From Protonemura montana (taxonomy: Eukaryota; Arthropoda; Insecta; Plecoptera; Nemouridae), in assembly GCA_947568835.1 (NCBI GenBank), contig OX387602.1, positions 9,785,021-9,849,020 of the forward strand: a stretch of DNA of 64,000 bases, in the 5' to 3' direction. The position numbers and the translations under genes were made by a program. This document shows, piece after piece, positions 33,601 to 48,300 of the stretch (the stretch's first letter is position 1; every line of letters begins with the position of its first letter). The notes beneath the pieces were generated by a model. That model was not told the origin of the DNA and made no database searches. It saw nothing but the letters and a program-made list of their open reading frames with translations.

Positions 33601-36600
33601 CGAGGCAGTCCTTTGCCAACATGTGAAACGTGTTGGTTAAAATAGAGTCAGATTTTGGAGTTGAATAAATGATACGTCCTGGAAGCTCTTCTTTATCACA
33701 ACATGGAATAAAAATTCGTGTAAAATATGAAATATGAAATTTGCTGGAAGCGTCACCGCTGTGTCCGCGTTGAGAGTGGCGAATGGTAAACAGTGTAGTG
33801 GATATCAGCGTTCGAATGTGTAAAATGGGGGAATAAAGCTTATGCATGCTTTTTTCTCACCGTGCCAACTGCTCGAATCAAGTCAAGCATGAAGCATGCA
33901 GATATGACAGATCGACGATTTTTACATTTTCAATTCTATGTCACGATTTTATCATTTCCTTTCGGTGAAAATGTGCTGTTGCTATTTATTAAATAAAGGT
34001 CAAATTATTTTTCGACGCGGTCGGTGTGATTCCGTTTTTATTTTCAATTTATGAAAATGTAGCACCTCCACCGCGAGAGGTTTTGTAGCTAAAGTTTAAT
34101 AGTTTTAAATTGAGCGATCAGAAATTTCTGTAACAAACCAGAACTTTTAAGAAAATGGCAACTTTTTAATCCAAAAATAATTACAATCTTAAAAGAAAAC
34201 TGATCGATGCATGGTGGCAGTCCCTGCATTGCCGGCAAGATGATCTTGGTAATAACTTTTCACCTCTTTTCATTCAGGTAATTAAAACTTCAGTTGGCGT
34301 GCCTTATTAATTTCCCAAAACACTTCATAACCGAACTTTGAAACTTTGACTCGTGATGAAAGTGCACAGTTACTTAACAGCGGAAAAATTACAAGAATAA
34401 ATGCCCAACGTAGTGTGGAAAAGCTTTAAACTTCTCAGATGCTACCTTCCATTATTTCCCTTCTCATTCTCCTCGCGAGTCCTGGCTGTCACAAGGTAGA
34501 TCTAAATTGCTTCAATATTGTAATTTCACTATACACTTTATACACAAATTTTCTTTCATAAAAAGGCTTGTTCCTCGTATTCCCTTTTTTGTATGAGAAA
34601 GCAAACCGTATCCCTGACAAAATCGTAACAGCCGATCTATATAGCTTAACTATAGGTACACCATAAATTCTTTTCCATTTCATTACATGATATTTCTCCG
34701 TACTATTCAAGAAAAACATGTATAATATTGATCAGCTTCAATATTACCTTCGTTGAAGCGCAAGATTTTCTTTTCAAGCTAAAAAAAACCACTTCCAAAA
34801 TTCTAAAGATATATTTTACTGTCACGTGTCCTCGTTCTATTTCCATTCTACCTTCGTTATAAACCAACTCCAACAATAAATATTTTCCAAGATGTCTCGT
34901 ACACGTTACATATACCTATATAGGGAGAAAGTTTTTTTTTTTTTTTTTAGAAAAATGAAAACGTGTTTGTGGATTTTTATCAATGGTTTATTGCGAGCTG
35001 GGGCTCTTTATTCCTTTCGGGATCCAAACTCTCAGAAATAGATGGTTGAAACGTCCCTCTTGATAAATCCCAGCAGTTAAAATGGGCACTGTCCATGTGT
35101 GCGTATGCTAGCCCCACTTCTGTGCGCTTCTTCTTATCGATTACAACCCCCGTGCAAGTCCACAGCAGATCAAGTTTAACATACATCTAAGAGGATTAGA
35201 TCGCGGTCAGAACTTAGCAAGGTATCACGCAAACTCCTAAAAGGGGGTAAAATGAGTTTCGAACGCAAACAAACTTGAGCTAGAATAAAGCCATGTGTAC
35301 TAATAAAGCAGAATAAGCTTGCAAATGAAGCGGAATAGGTTTAAATTACTTCACGATCCCGTATCGCGCTCGTTTCGCTCATTGAATTAAATTGAATGTA
35401 TATATCATGCATAAAACTAGGTTTATTTGAATCATGTGTAATCTTACATGATTATGACAAGTTTCTGTCTCCTGAGTGTACCAATGCCACCACAATATCT
35501 AAAACACACAAATATCTGCTTATTTACCACCTTTCTTGGTTTCAACGACCGTTGCTTCAAAAAATTGCACGTTGACATTTTCAGCTATCAGATCAGATAT
35601 CTTGCATTCATCATCTTTGCAATATTGTCTCCTGAAATGAATACATAATAAAAGAGTGGGCTAGAAGATAATGTAGATTTTGCTTGAAATTTAAGGTGTA
35701 TGGCACCCTATTTATCCCCTAATTATCGAAATAAATTGAATCTATTTCGAATTCCTTTTTTCATGTATGAGATTCAGTATGGCTTGAAATCTTTGCAAAA
35801 TGCATCGTGCTTTTTTCCTTAGCCGAGAGCAAATCGATTTTAACCTGCATGTGGTTATCGGTTTGAAAGTGTTTATAACAGAAAGCAATATCATTTGATG
35901 TGATATGATTTCATTGCAAATGTTACTACCTGAACATTAGCACCGCGCTCGTTTCAGGTCATTTTTGTAGAAAATGCACCAAACTATATTTCCACTGCCC
36001 AAGATACAACGAGATTGTATTAAACTACCTCCTATCCCAGCTGACCCTAATGGAGCGAAACTTCTTGCACCAGTTTCGTCGTGATATTGTCTCACTTTTA
36101 GGCTTTGTGTGACACTCGCGCGCAATTCCAGTTCATTGGAAGTTGCATTATTAGTTTCACATTTTGTTTTGTTACACAACTAACTCAAAGTTTGACCCAA
36201 AGTTTCCCAATATATCTCGCCGCGTAATGAAGTCCTGTAATCGCCTATTATCATCCGTGTACGTTACAAATAGAACGACAATGATTATCCACTTCGCGAA
36301 GTTTCCTACTTCTAGCTAACCTTCAGGGTAATTCTCATGAGAATATCACGTCTCTGATATTTCTATAACGAAAGAGATTCTTTTCGTTCCCTTAGCTATA
36401 TATTGACATTTCAATTGTTCAAATATATCTTGCAATCCCACAAATTCATGTGGCATAAGCTTTCTCACCCAAGCAATCTCTTGGCACAGGCAAGGGAATA
36501 AAATTGAGAAGCGTCTCTGCAAAAGATTGTTTATGATTTTTGGTAAATACATATATATATATAGGTATATAACATGACCAATCCTAAATCAATAACGTGA

Positions 36601-39600
36601 AGCGAGACAAGGTTTGTTTTCCTCCCTTTATCTACACTTCTCGGTTCCCATTTCATAAATTGCGCCCATACCAATCTATAGGTAAATGTATATATATATA
36701 ACATTTATTTGTTTTCATTCACTTGCAGTGAACTTCACCCCTAGATATTTTACAATCACTTCCGATTTTTCTATGCCACCGACGTCTCCTGTTCCTTCTC
36801 TTGTGTTCGGCGTCGTGTTTAGTGACGCTGTCGACGTCGGCGTCGGCGTCATCGGTGTTACGTGACTGGCATCGATGTCTGGCCCGTGTTCCTCAACTCT
36901 GAGAATCCAGTAAAACTATATCGTCGCTTGCGGTCAATTCTGTTAGCCGAACGGCCTGAAACCTGGGAAGATTTCGCTCTTTTTACCTCCTTTGAAGCGG
37001 GAAAGGAAGTTTTCGAGTAAAGGGCTGGTTTGGTTGGTTGGTTTTATGATAAAGAAATTTTTTTGGGGGAGAAAAGGGTAGTAAAATACATAGAATCGTC
37101 TTCCTTGTGTAGGTTTACGAATTCTAAATCTATATCTCAATGCGTTTCTTCTACTGATGTTCTTCCCGAAGGTGCGTCGTCATGGAAAATTGAGCGATGC
37201 ATAAGAAAATGTATCTAACTGTAAATAAATGTTCAATTGATGGAAAAGCGCTCGCTTTTTTAGAAAATATTCGCTTATTTATGCGTTTTGTGCAGCTGAG
37301 GTTGCATAATTTAGGTCGTCGCTCAGCATGGATCCTCTTTCTAGTTTCTTGGCCGACTGGCATGGTAAACTTGAAAAGCATATTTTCGTGGGTGTTAGTA
37401 CGACTTGGCCCTGCTTCAAAAAGAGTCATTCTAATGGTATTATTCTTATTGACTCGGATTTTGGCAATTTTCCACCCTGGGAATTTAGAAATGTACTTGC
37501 TCAAGCTTCATGGTCCAGGAATTTCCTCGCGTATCTGGTTTCTTCATAGTAAATAAACTATAGGGGGTTGTTTTTTTCAAAGACAGCTTGTTCCGTACAA
37601 GTTTAGAAACGTATTTCGAAGAAAACCTCTTTTATTCACGCTTTAAAGAGCATTTTTAACACAATCATGATTTTCCTTTTGTGCTTCCAAGTTATATCTA
37701 TAAAATCGGAGCCGTTTTGTTTCCATTGGACGGTACATGCAATGTGAAGTTTTAAATGCGTTAGGCATTTTATTCCTTCGTGCCTTCAGCGCGTGATGAT
37801 ATGAATTTCAAGTACCTAACCGAACAAGATGGCAAAAGTTTATAATTTCTTTGGGCGCACACTTTACTTTTACTCTTAACTCGATCCAGGTTATTTACGT
37901 CGAGACATTTTTGTTTCTTCTATTTAAACTTTTTTAAATTGATGCCACCAAACAGTTTCTAATTCCTGACACATTTGATCACAAGCCAATGCTCCAGAAC
38001 TACGCTTTGCTCTGATCGAGACCGAGGTCTTTGCTATGATTTTCAATCGACAGTAGCTGTACATTGCTACTTAGCATGCGTGCACGACGGATGCGTCACT
38101 AAATGTCATCTTAAAACCAAGCCCATCCTCCTGCTTTGTACTCGCTAATTTACTAAGTACTTACATTGTATTGCTCTGGCCTTTGGCAGGTTAAACAAAT
38201 TTTTTCATTCTATGCAATTTTAATGTTTTGATGGTAGAGTTCAGACATTTTTACGTACGACTTTGAGTTATTTCAAATAGCTCAGCGGGTAGCATACCTA
38301 CTCAGTGTGTCACGTTTACAGAATTGGCCGCCTCGGTACTTTTGCTATATAGCTTGAATCAGCAGCAGCCTGAAGGGAGTAATGCTATCGACGAAAACCC
38401 GTAGAAATAAATAATTCGCTTATCGCGGGCTCATCATTTGCATGTAAAAGTATATCGAAATTGAACGCTGCCTTTGGTTAGATTTATTGGTTCAGCGCGT
38501 CAATTATTTCTAATTACGGCTTACCAGGATAAATGGAATGCTTCGATAAATGTACCAACCCTTGATGATCATTATTCCTGGCGCGAATTGCAACCAGCAG
38601 AATCTCCTATCCTTCGCTAGATTGCTTCCATTTCTTGTTTATGGTTTTATCGCTGTACTGAATATTGGGGTCTGGGATTGAGTTGGTGCTATGAACAACA
38701 TAAAACTTCGAATCACTTTTTTGTGCTTGTTGAAATCTTTGAATAGGATGCAACCTGCGATTCAATTGAATAATTTTCCAAACAAGATCTTGAGTCCAGA
38801 AAAATATGCAAGAAAAAATTCGAATTTGTCTTCCATGAAATGCTTCATTTTATCGAAAGTTTGATGAAACTCATGGATGTTTTAATTTTGATATTGTAGC
38901 AAAACAGTCAAAACAAACAAAATTGAGCCGTACATTTCTGACTAACAAGATAATTAAACACATGCGTACTCAAAAACGTTAGGTACTACAACTTAATTTT
39001 TATGTATTTCACATCTTTGAAGATTGTGGTAAAAAAAAACATTGAACACTTTTGGCGATACAACTTCAAAACGGTTAGGTATACAAAATCTGAAACTTTC
39101 GGAAATTTTTAACCTAACCAACTTTGCTGAAAAACGCAGAGGGTCTAAGTTGAGAACACATATATGTGCTCTGCAAATAATTATTAGATAACTATTTTGA
39201 AATACAACTAAGTTATGAGCGAAATTTGATTCATGAGTTGGTAGCAATACTGGAGGAGCAATCTTTGGTCTGGTATCGTCTCTCACGGGCTTAGACTACA
39301 GCAGCAAATAAAGCAGTAGGCGACCATTTCTTCGTTATACATCCGTTAGAACCCGGGGCATGCACTTCGGGGATGATCTACTAACACTCATCTGCATAAA
39401 CTTTGGTAATTATTCTTAGAAACAAACACTAATCACAATGCTTTATGGGTTTTATCTTGTCTCGTGCCCGCTTCTTCAGGGGTGTGTTCTCGCTCGGTTC
39501 AACATGTTCGAGTCTAGACGAGCTTTATGTTAATAGCACCTTGTTAAATGCGTGCGACGAAAGCATACAAAGCACAGTTTTTATTTATTCCCAAACACAG

Positions 39601-42600
39601 TAAAAAAAAGTCGGAAATGTAAGATGAAAGATGGTGAAATGTCTTAAAAGAAGCAATATCGATAAAATCGTTTTTTTTTTTCTAGAGTATATTATTTTTG
39701 TAGTTGAATGTGTCATTGTGATATTGTGTCGCATATCGGCTCAACCGCGTACACGTGTTTTAACTCGCATACATTTTGGAATTCATTTTTTATTCTATAA
39801 TTACTATCTTGTAATCCCTTTCGCCAAAGCGTTAGCAACCCCTAATGCTACAAAACATTACTGAACTTCAAATAAACTGTGAAATGCATCTCTTTACTCC
39901 GCACGAACAGCACAGGCCACTGAAAAGATTTTCTTCTTTACTCCGTTACACTATTTACAAGTCAGATTAAATATCTGTTGTTCTCAACTTTCATCTCGAC
40001 GGAATTTGCCACGTTGATGCTATTTTAAGTCGACGTTCCAACACTTGGTGTTGTATTGTGCGGAGGTTGATGTGGTCGCTGCATGCCTTGCCAGTTGACT
40101 TTGACAACATTTAATATTCCGCTTTAATCTGGCTTGGTCGTCGGTTGGTTGCTGTGTGGTAGAGTAAGCTGCAAGTATCACTTAGCATCGGCGGATGCCG
40201 CTATCCAGATCCCCTTTACTTTCTCCTTTCGGAACAGCAATACAAGAGATACATCCGTTTATGAAGGAAATTGTACATTTTCTTCGTTCGACAGTCAACG
40301 ATTTGATAAAATCACGGCTAAAAGGATCAATACCTCAGCGGATAACCTTTGATTATAAACAATGCTCCAGTCGCATTACCTTTTTCAAAAATCCACAACA
40401 ATCGCCTAATGATTGCGTAACACCTGAGTATGTGATATTGTTTTGTACGACTTCCCCATTTGCCTATGTAATTACCCGTGAACAGGCAGGTAGTCGGCCG
40501 CTGGTTGTGCCGGGAATCGGAACTCGTCTCTAGCCCTGTTTTTGCCCCTCTCTTCGTTGGCTAAAATTTTGATTAAATATACTTTTCGCCGTCGTCGCTT
40601 GTGTCTTCTTGTCAACCCTTCGAAAGTCAGTACAAAAGGAAAAATATTACCTAGTATCCATAAAAATACTTTTCATTCGCTGTACGCAATGATAATATTA
40701 TTTCTCGGGCTGCTATAAGCATGGTAAGGTAAGTAAATATAAATAGCATATAAAGTAAATCCTGATGCACTTTTCTGTAACTCAGAGTTGACCTGCTCTT
40801 AAACCAAGGGAACTTAGCATTCAACAGAACCGTTGAGTGTAAGTTCAGAACCTTCCTCGTGTTGCAAGACAACAAATCCTTCGTACGTGGCTCAGTGCTT
40901 CCCGCAAGTCCCTTGCGATGCAAGTCGCTGCGCTGTCTGCCCGCATGTCGCTTGGCATGGCTGCGTACCGTGCGTACCCATGCGTACTGTCCCTTACCGG
41001 GTCACTGCTGACGGACTCGACATGGACACGAAACCTTCGCTACGTATACATCACTCAGGCAGAAGCAATCCTCGGCTCATCGACTGCAATGTCCGCCGTA
41101 CGCTTGGAGATTCTTAAAGAAGTGCAGACAAGATTCTGTTGCAAGAACTGGGATATATAATCTTCGATTCCACGTTAAGCAAGATATGCCCGGAAAATAC
41201 CAAACTCAGCTTGTTTTCAGTTTTAGGAAAAATAAGTTACCATTTACATAATTTGCCGCATTGAGAGTTGCATTTCCGTTACATCGGGGTACCTATGATT
41301 TTCCTAAATCACAACTCTATACAATGCCACTAAAATAATGTAATAACATTTGAAAGGAAAAAGAAAACGTTACTTCGCTATGCATTGAATTCTGGTTCAG
41401 TCTGGTGTAGTTTAAAACAACAAAGACCTTATGACTAATAAGACTTGCTGGCTCATAGCTGTGTGAAGTGGAGGTGCCGGGTCCGGTATAATCCCACTTG
41501 TAACAAGGCTCTAATTTTACGTCCGGCCGTGCGTCCGGCTCTGCAAGTCATGTCCACTGAACGATAGAACAATTGCTCTGGTTCCTTCCTACGCAGCCCC
41601 CCGGCCTATGCATCTAGATGAGTCACGTCCTGGGGGAAATGAAAGAAAACTGTCCGGCCGGGCTGGGTGGCGGTCGGGTCAGCTGACTTGGAAGGCAAAG
41701 AAGTAGCTATGTATTTGTAGAACTCGAAGCAAAGTGGCGTTCCTTCATGCTTGTTTTCTGTCGGCTGGAGAGAAAGGCCAGGGGTTATAGTGGCCAAATC
41801 GACCGAACAGAAAATCCCCCGTTCGCGCGCTCTCAGAGAAGTTGCACGCGTATCGCAATGCTGAAATCCTGTCGTCTTCGATCAAATTATCGGTGGTAGT
41901 TAATTGCAGGACTGGTAATTGAAATTATACGGGGAATTCTGATCCGCAACGTTAAAGTCGCTGTACGTATCGACCAAGAGACCTTTGCAGTGATTTTCGA
42001 ATGGCAGAACCGTTAATGTGGGTCTAATTTTAGCTCAATCATTCGTGTCCTTCTGTATGCGTGTTTCGATGTACTTAAATCCCTACGTGGGGGGAAGATT
42101 GGCCACCCCCTGCCCTGCCTGACCCTGCTTTGATATAGAGCATCAATGTGGATACTCGCTTGCCTCCTTGTCCTTCGCTTTAAGCTGATACTCAACGCAC
42201 CAAGTTTACCAATTTGCTTGGACGAAAATTAAATTTGCATATGTTGTGAATTTCCACAGAGTATTAATAATATTGAAACTGTGTGTAAGCGATACTGATA
42301 TTTAATTAGATGATTGCATAATTCGACTGGGATTTCTTCGGAAAGCGACTTTAATGATTAATTTAATTAAATCGAGGTCCATAAGCATTGGGTTTCAATT
42401 ATTTTGCCGGGAAAGAGAGTTTTGGCAATTAAACCCCTACCCGTGACTGTATTGCGGACAGATAGGGCTTGAACATTCCATGTGGGTTGAAATGTGCATC
42501 TAAAGTGATTTCAATCGATTCGGTTTATGCGTTTCCTTGTTGGAAGTTTTTAATATCTGCGATAAGGTTCGACTTCGAGATTGAAAGTTTAATTGCCGTT

Positions 42601-44029
42601 TCATTCAATTTAATTCGATCGCAGCGGCCTTAAGAAATGAACCGACAGCAAATCATTGGAATTTTTTTACTTCTCGGTCATTAGCTATTATCTTCAGCCT
42701 TCGCCAGCAGCTTACGCTGTATTGATCAAACTTTTCACGTGGAAACAATTTCAACCTCTTCGCATAATATCGTACAGAAACTCCGCCCTTTCGTCTGCAC
42801 TCGATGAAAATATCTTCCCGCTCATAAACATGACCTTCGTAATCGAATAGCTCAGAATTAAACTAAATTTTTTTCCGACCAGGACATCTACCAACGCATC
42901 TACTTTATTTTCAACCGTGTTAAACCGACGAAATGGAATAGTTTTGCGACGTGCACGCTTCTATTTGCTGTTATTCTGTGCGACTCGCGGTTTTGGTTCC
43001 GTCACGTATCCTCTCACGACGTGCATACAATTTCCAAACGTGCGACTCCGAAGCAAGCTCAAAAATAACCAATTTAACGTTTACCCTTTCCTGTGCTCTG
43101 TGCAGTGTGTGAGTGTAGCTAGGTAATTTATCCTACGCCACCCCCAGAGTCCCAACAATGTTTGCCGAGGCAATTCAATGTGAGAATCCATCTATATCGG
43201 AAATACGAAGTAGCGCGTAGCGGGACAAGTGGCTCCAGCTGTATGAATACAAAATGGGGGTGGGTCGGGCACAGCGGCCGGATCCGCTACGATGCCGACT
43301 CGGTCGGGGGTGGCTAGTTTCCGGTTTACACAGCCGGGTGGGATGGGAAGAGGGAGTTACGGGGGGAGGGGGGTAAATTAAGAGAGGTGGGCTCAAAGGT
43401 AGCATTCTCTGTAATCAGCATTCCCTGTTCCTACAACGTTGCAAGCCTCGAGAGGAGGACTTGTAATTTTGCCAAGCCCGCCAAGCCGTCAAGTGCAGTG
43501 CAACCTTTTACTTAACTACTTATAAACCTGCCCTTGTACACCGCCTTTTAGCTGCTTAATTGAAATTTGATTTAGATTTTTGCCATGTCGGAGCGCTCTG
43601 ATAAACGCGATACAATTTTTCAGAGGCAGAATTTGAATTGATATGGGCAAACTTTGCGTGTTGAAATGGAATGAAAATTAAAAGATTTGTTAACATAAAA
43701 GTTGTAAATTGTAGCATTCTATTTTGCGCCAGCATGCGCCAAACGTACTTGTTATCTATTTCGCATACACATTATTCAAAAGTAAGTGCGAATTCAGACT
43801 GCACGAAAGAAATTATACATAAACTGTTCTGTTCCCACTTGTTTCTTTTATACCCAATTATTGTACTAAACCGCGATTTATGATAATGTCCGCGCGTTAA
43901 AGTTTTTAAGCCAGTAAGTTTCTCTAATAATTACTAAATGTAGCTAGCTAGTAAACAAGAGTTTTTCGGGTCGATAAGAAAGTTGTATGTTACGGGTGTG
44001 TGTGTTTGGATTTTGGGGGTAGATACTTG
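30654..44029 (+). other. Giant intron, part 5: no gene seen
   Basis: About 13 kb of AT-rich DNA with short overlapping open frames. It holds TA microsatellites near 36551-36565 and 36690-36700, GACGCC-type islands at 32188-32220 and 36823-36855, a tRNA A-box-like string at 38278-38294, and a possible tRNA-Ala 3' fragment at 41469-41488. None supports a gene. Confidence 0.65.
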
Positions 44030-44355
44030 TTAGCGCTGGCTGCGCGGAAAGGGGTTGCTGGGGCCCCGACGGCGCGGTCTAGGTTCTCGACTGGTGAGGG
44101 TCGGTGAGCGTCGAGGCCGGGGGCAGACTGGCCCGGCCCGGTTGCTGCATGTCAGTCAGCCAGTTGCTTGTGTGGAGCGCACCGCGACGGTCGCTCCTGA
44201 GTTCTGACTCACTCGCACGCGGCAGACGAAGCACGCGCGCCGACGTCAACGTTCATATATACACGCCATACGCACTTACGATCGGTGATGGTTCAGTGGT
44301 GATTTAAGCGGCTTACTGGTGATTAATTTGGTGTGGTTGTCATCTGCATAAACAG
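44030..44355 (+). promoter_or_regulatory. Candidate alternative promoter and non-coding first exon
   Basis: A CpG-rich block (44030-44250) stands out from the AT-rich intron. It is followed by TATATA at 44256-44261 and an initiator TCAGT at 44293-44297. The sequence then runs without an ATG to AACAG|GTGGGT, a usable donor after 44355. TATA to initiator is about 39 bases, somewhat longer than the usual 30, so one of the two may not be used. If it splices to 61843, the first in-frame ATG would be in the tail exon (HMGSNVSRHS, near 62058), giving a protein without PDZ2. It may instead start a nested non-coding RNA. Confidence 0.4.
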
Positions 44356-47300
44356 GTGGGTGTATGCTAATTTTGTAAAATTTAATGGACGTGTGTATTG
44401 CCATCTCTTGTCTGTCATCGATCGATATTTGTTTTCAACTCAATTATTATTGTATTAATTTGTTGTGATAATATTGCGGGGGAGGTTTTAGATGACAATG
44501 ATAGTAATTACAATACACCGTCGTCGTTATTTTAAGTTTTAAAAACTAATTTTGGTGCCTTCCGCTGCCATAAAATGTCGGAATACCATAAGTATTTGTC
44601 TGTTGTTTGGAAAGAAATCCACGTTGGCTTTTCAAACTTGTAGCTTGTGGTCCTGTGTTCGTGTTTATACACATCATGTGTGCAAAAGGAAGGACATCGA
44701 TCTATCGAATTCCTAGGTCCGTAGCTGGGAAGTCAGCCAGCCGTACCAACGAAGTATGGTAATATATTGTAATAGGCGTAAGCTGGTGACTAAGTCGAGA
44801 CATCATTTGTTGTAACAGGTGCGAGAGAAGAGGAACTTACTGAATACATCATTAATGAAGGTGCGCCTATTCAGGCACTAGTGAAATTACCTCCACTTTT
44901 ACATAGAGACGCAATATTTACTATAAACTTCACTGCTGCAATTAGGAATGTCATTAACAGCCTCTTGTTTCGCTCGATACGTCACTGCGTAAATTCGGAA
45001 TAAATTGCGTGGCAATTTTTGGTGACTACATTCATTTGCGGGCTAATTTATGCGGGAGAAAAATAAGTGAGACTTAACATTTTTGTAAGGTAAATTTACT
45101 AAATTGTTCAACTTTCAGCTGTTCAATTAAGTTTTGTAATGTCATTAGTACAAGCTTTTTGTGTACCGCAAAGCTGATAAGACCCCTTCTCTTATGTAGT
45201 TACAACAGGAGACATGAGATAACCACAACAGGCGTACATTCAAATTGTTATCAATACCGGTACATGTGCTGTCAAACGTTGCTTTCCTCGAGCGTAAAAC
45301 TATTTCACAATAATTGTTTGTATGTAAGTGCCATTGCAAAGAGCTGGCTCAAAGTAAAGCATCGATTTCCCTATCGCGTCCAGCCATGTTACTTTCTACA
45401 ACCGCAGTTACGATAAGACCACGCAATAGGGGTGGAAATAGAATAGCCGAGATACTAAAATTCAGCCCCGTCTACGATCAAACAACTATCTTATGTAATA
45501 AATAATGCCCTTACATAATTGCTCATCCGACCATGACCAATACCGGAGAGTGTCGTGAGCAGCTCAGGCAGAAGACTAGCGGTGAGCCTCACCGGCTGAA
45601 ATTGTTTTCATCCATCGGCTCCTATCAATTCGACGATAAAATTCCTTCCACTCTCTTAATAATGAATGCCTTGTAATGGATTTAAAACAAAAATAACGAA
45701 AGTCATTTGAGTCATCCACTGGTGGTGATGATGAATGAGGCCGGTAAAACCGGACTTCACAGTTAGTTCGGTTCGCGGTGGAGGTACATCGTGTACCCAT
45801 ACTCCACGGTGCACAGCTGAGTGGACGAGCACCGCGTCATACAATGCAGTCTGCAGGTAGAGAATTAAATCATCATATCTCATGAATGTGTTGCTAGTTG
45901 GCTGGCCACAGAATAAAGTAGTAACGGAATCATCTTCAGCGTCGACGCCACTTCCTCTTCTTGGTTATTATAGTCTAGTTTCACCCAAGCGAACTCGTTT
46001 CAGGGTGCTACCTGCGTGACGTAGTTTAGAGTATTGTTATAATTGAGCTGTATTTTCGATGGTGCTGTCATGCTTTTGACTTCGATTCCTCTGTAGCTTG
46101 CCATTCATTTCCAATCTTTGCTGGTATCTGGTCAATTGTGGTGAACGCCTGTGGGTGTGTGCACCTATCTCGCAGGGCGAAATCTAGCAACTAGAAACTA
46201 GATTTTCTGCTTTGAAATATATTTCGATTCGCTTGGAAACACTCGTAACAAGATGATCTTGTTTATTGAATTATATATAGCACGAGGTACCCAGCTCGGT
46301 ACATTCGATATTTCCAATTTTGTCGAAGGGGTTCTATTTTTTCCCTCCAAATAATTTTCAATCTTGCGCTCTCGACGAATTTGTACACGTCAACACGATT
46401 TATTTTATTGACGCTGTCAGGAAAAGATCTCAAGATTAACTGAAAATGTATGGAAGTGTGAAATGAAATTCTTGCATCTCTCCGTCTTTTTTGATCGGAC
46501 GCTATAATATAGCATCGTTCGCTAGATTTTCGCGCGGAAAGATTGATCTCCAGTTTACAATCGATCAGCAGAAAGAAGTTGATTATCCTGGTGCTTACTC
46601 CTCATCGTCGGGTACCGTCACAGCTGTAGAAAACCACCGCTCTTTATTAGAAATATTGTACGAATTACGATACTCAACTCAACCACTCGTACTACTACTA
46701 TTTACGAGTTTCTTTCTCAGTTTCTGGAGCTCGAAAGTCAGACTCGTATCTTTTTTGCTTCTTGATTCAATTACGGTAATGGTGTAGTTTCAAGACAGAA
46801 TGCGCCCGTCGACATTGTTTCCCACTCATCTCTCGAGCAGTTCCATTCTTTCTTGGAGTAAGTTCATAATCCTCTGCGCCGCTCTTTGGACTTGTCACCC
46901 GCTGCTGTCGACAACACTCAACTCTGCCTTTTCACCTTCGGGTGGCGGCATAGGCTTTCCGCTCACCAATAGAATAACCCACGTGCCCCGCCTTCACTCT
47001 CGTGAGATAACGCTCGGTAGAAAGCCGCTAACAACAGAAATTCCGTGATGAATCTTCCAGCTAATTAAAATAAATTAAAACATAGCGCTACGTTATGTTA
47101 GAAATAAAATAAAGAATACAAATATCGTGCGAAAATATTTTACATTGCTGACCTATTACTCCACTTGTATAAGCAGCCAATTTAAAAGTAATTTATTAAT
47201 ACTTGTTCGTGCTCCAGTCTCGGTGTCCGTTTCCAGCCGATTACTAACGTCCAATCACGTCAAGTAAAGTCTGCCGTCGTGCCAGGCCCGTGGTTCATTC

Positions 47301-48101
47301 ACGCGGTCAACTTTGGGCATCCTTCTCGGAGTTCCCCTGTGCATCAGTGATACGATGGGATCATCTTGGAATGTTGAGGTGTTCTCGAATAGGTTTACCT
47401 TATGGCACCTTCCGCGAGCTGCCTATCAGCGTGAGAGTGCGTAGCCCAGCCCAGGTATGCTCGACGGGCAAGTCGGCTGGGATGGTTTGGACTTTATTGC
47501 CGAAGCGAGGGAGGCATAAAACACATGCACGGAATCTCAAGAATGTTACGTTCGACCTCTCCTCTCGTCGGTGCACGTGAGATTCGCGCCGCGCTGCGAC
47601 CGACGCCGGATGAACATATCCGTTCAGGACATGAAAACGGTGGAATAAGGATGAGGTGTTTTTTTTTCCCTTTTACAAAAAGGTTTAACATATGGTATGT
47701 TTATTTCTGCCATTACCAAAACAATTATACATGGTCCACAAAAGAATAACTTCAGGCAGTATGTCGCTCTAAAAATAGCTACGCCTAATTGTGGTCATTC
47801 CATTCTTTTAGAAATCATGCGTAAGCGAAGTCGGGCTTGACGTATGGAATGTGGCGATGCATGCTACTATTGCTAGGCCATTGCCTTATCTGCATGGGCC
47901 TATGAACGTTCGGACGTATGTTTCACAATATATCGACGCCATTAAAACGGGCTGGCCAAATGGGCTGTATTTTCAGCTCGTGCTATATGTCCTACACACT
48001 TGCAGAAGCGACGCCCAAAGAGCAGTTTCGACCCTTTTACAAATATAAGGATATGCTATCGAAATGGGAAAAGTGATATCTTAGATGCGCCGTAGAAGAC
48101 A
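44356..48101 (+). other. Giant intron, part 6: no gene seen
   Basis: AT-rich DNA. Open frames of up to about 98 codons occur on both strands around 46.5-47.7 kb, but show no domain, bias or splice support. Confidence 0.65.
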
Positions 48102-48154
48102 GTTTTATGTACTTTCTTCGTGGAAGGTTATTTATTGGAAGAGTCGGTATTTTA
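48102..48154 (+). repeat. Direct repeat, copy 1 (53 bases)
   Basis: Matches 48478-48530 at all but about two positions (core TTATGTACTTTCTTCGTGG, then AGGTTATTTATTG and AGAGTCGGTATTTTA). Copies start 376 bases apart. Confidence 0.85.
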
Positions 48155-48263
48155 CTAGAAACGATAATATAACGTATTCCCGAGGGATTCTTCGTGCTTG
48201 AAACATACCCGGATATCGTACTAAATACGTTTTTAGTCGCATGACTACTTGCAGCTCCCTTTC

Positions 48264-48300
48264 ATCATCGAGTTTATAGGTAAAGTCAGAGGTCCAGCGT
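48264..48300 (+). repeat. Inverted repeat, left arm
   Basis: ATCGAGTTTATAG, a short gap, then GTCAGAGGTCCAGCGT. This is the inverse of 48699-48729 with a gap of about six bases. Confidence 0.75.

Noticed and set aside
38278-38294. A-box-like string TAGCTCAGCGGGTAGCA
   Set aside because: No matching anticodon arm, T-arm or acceptor stem follows; most likely chance or a very decayed copy.
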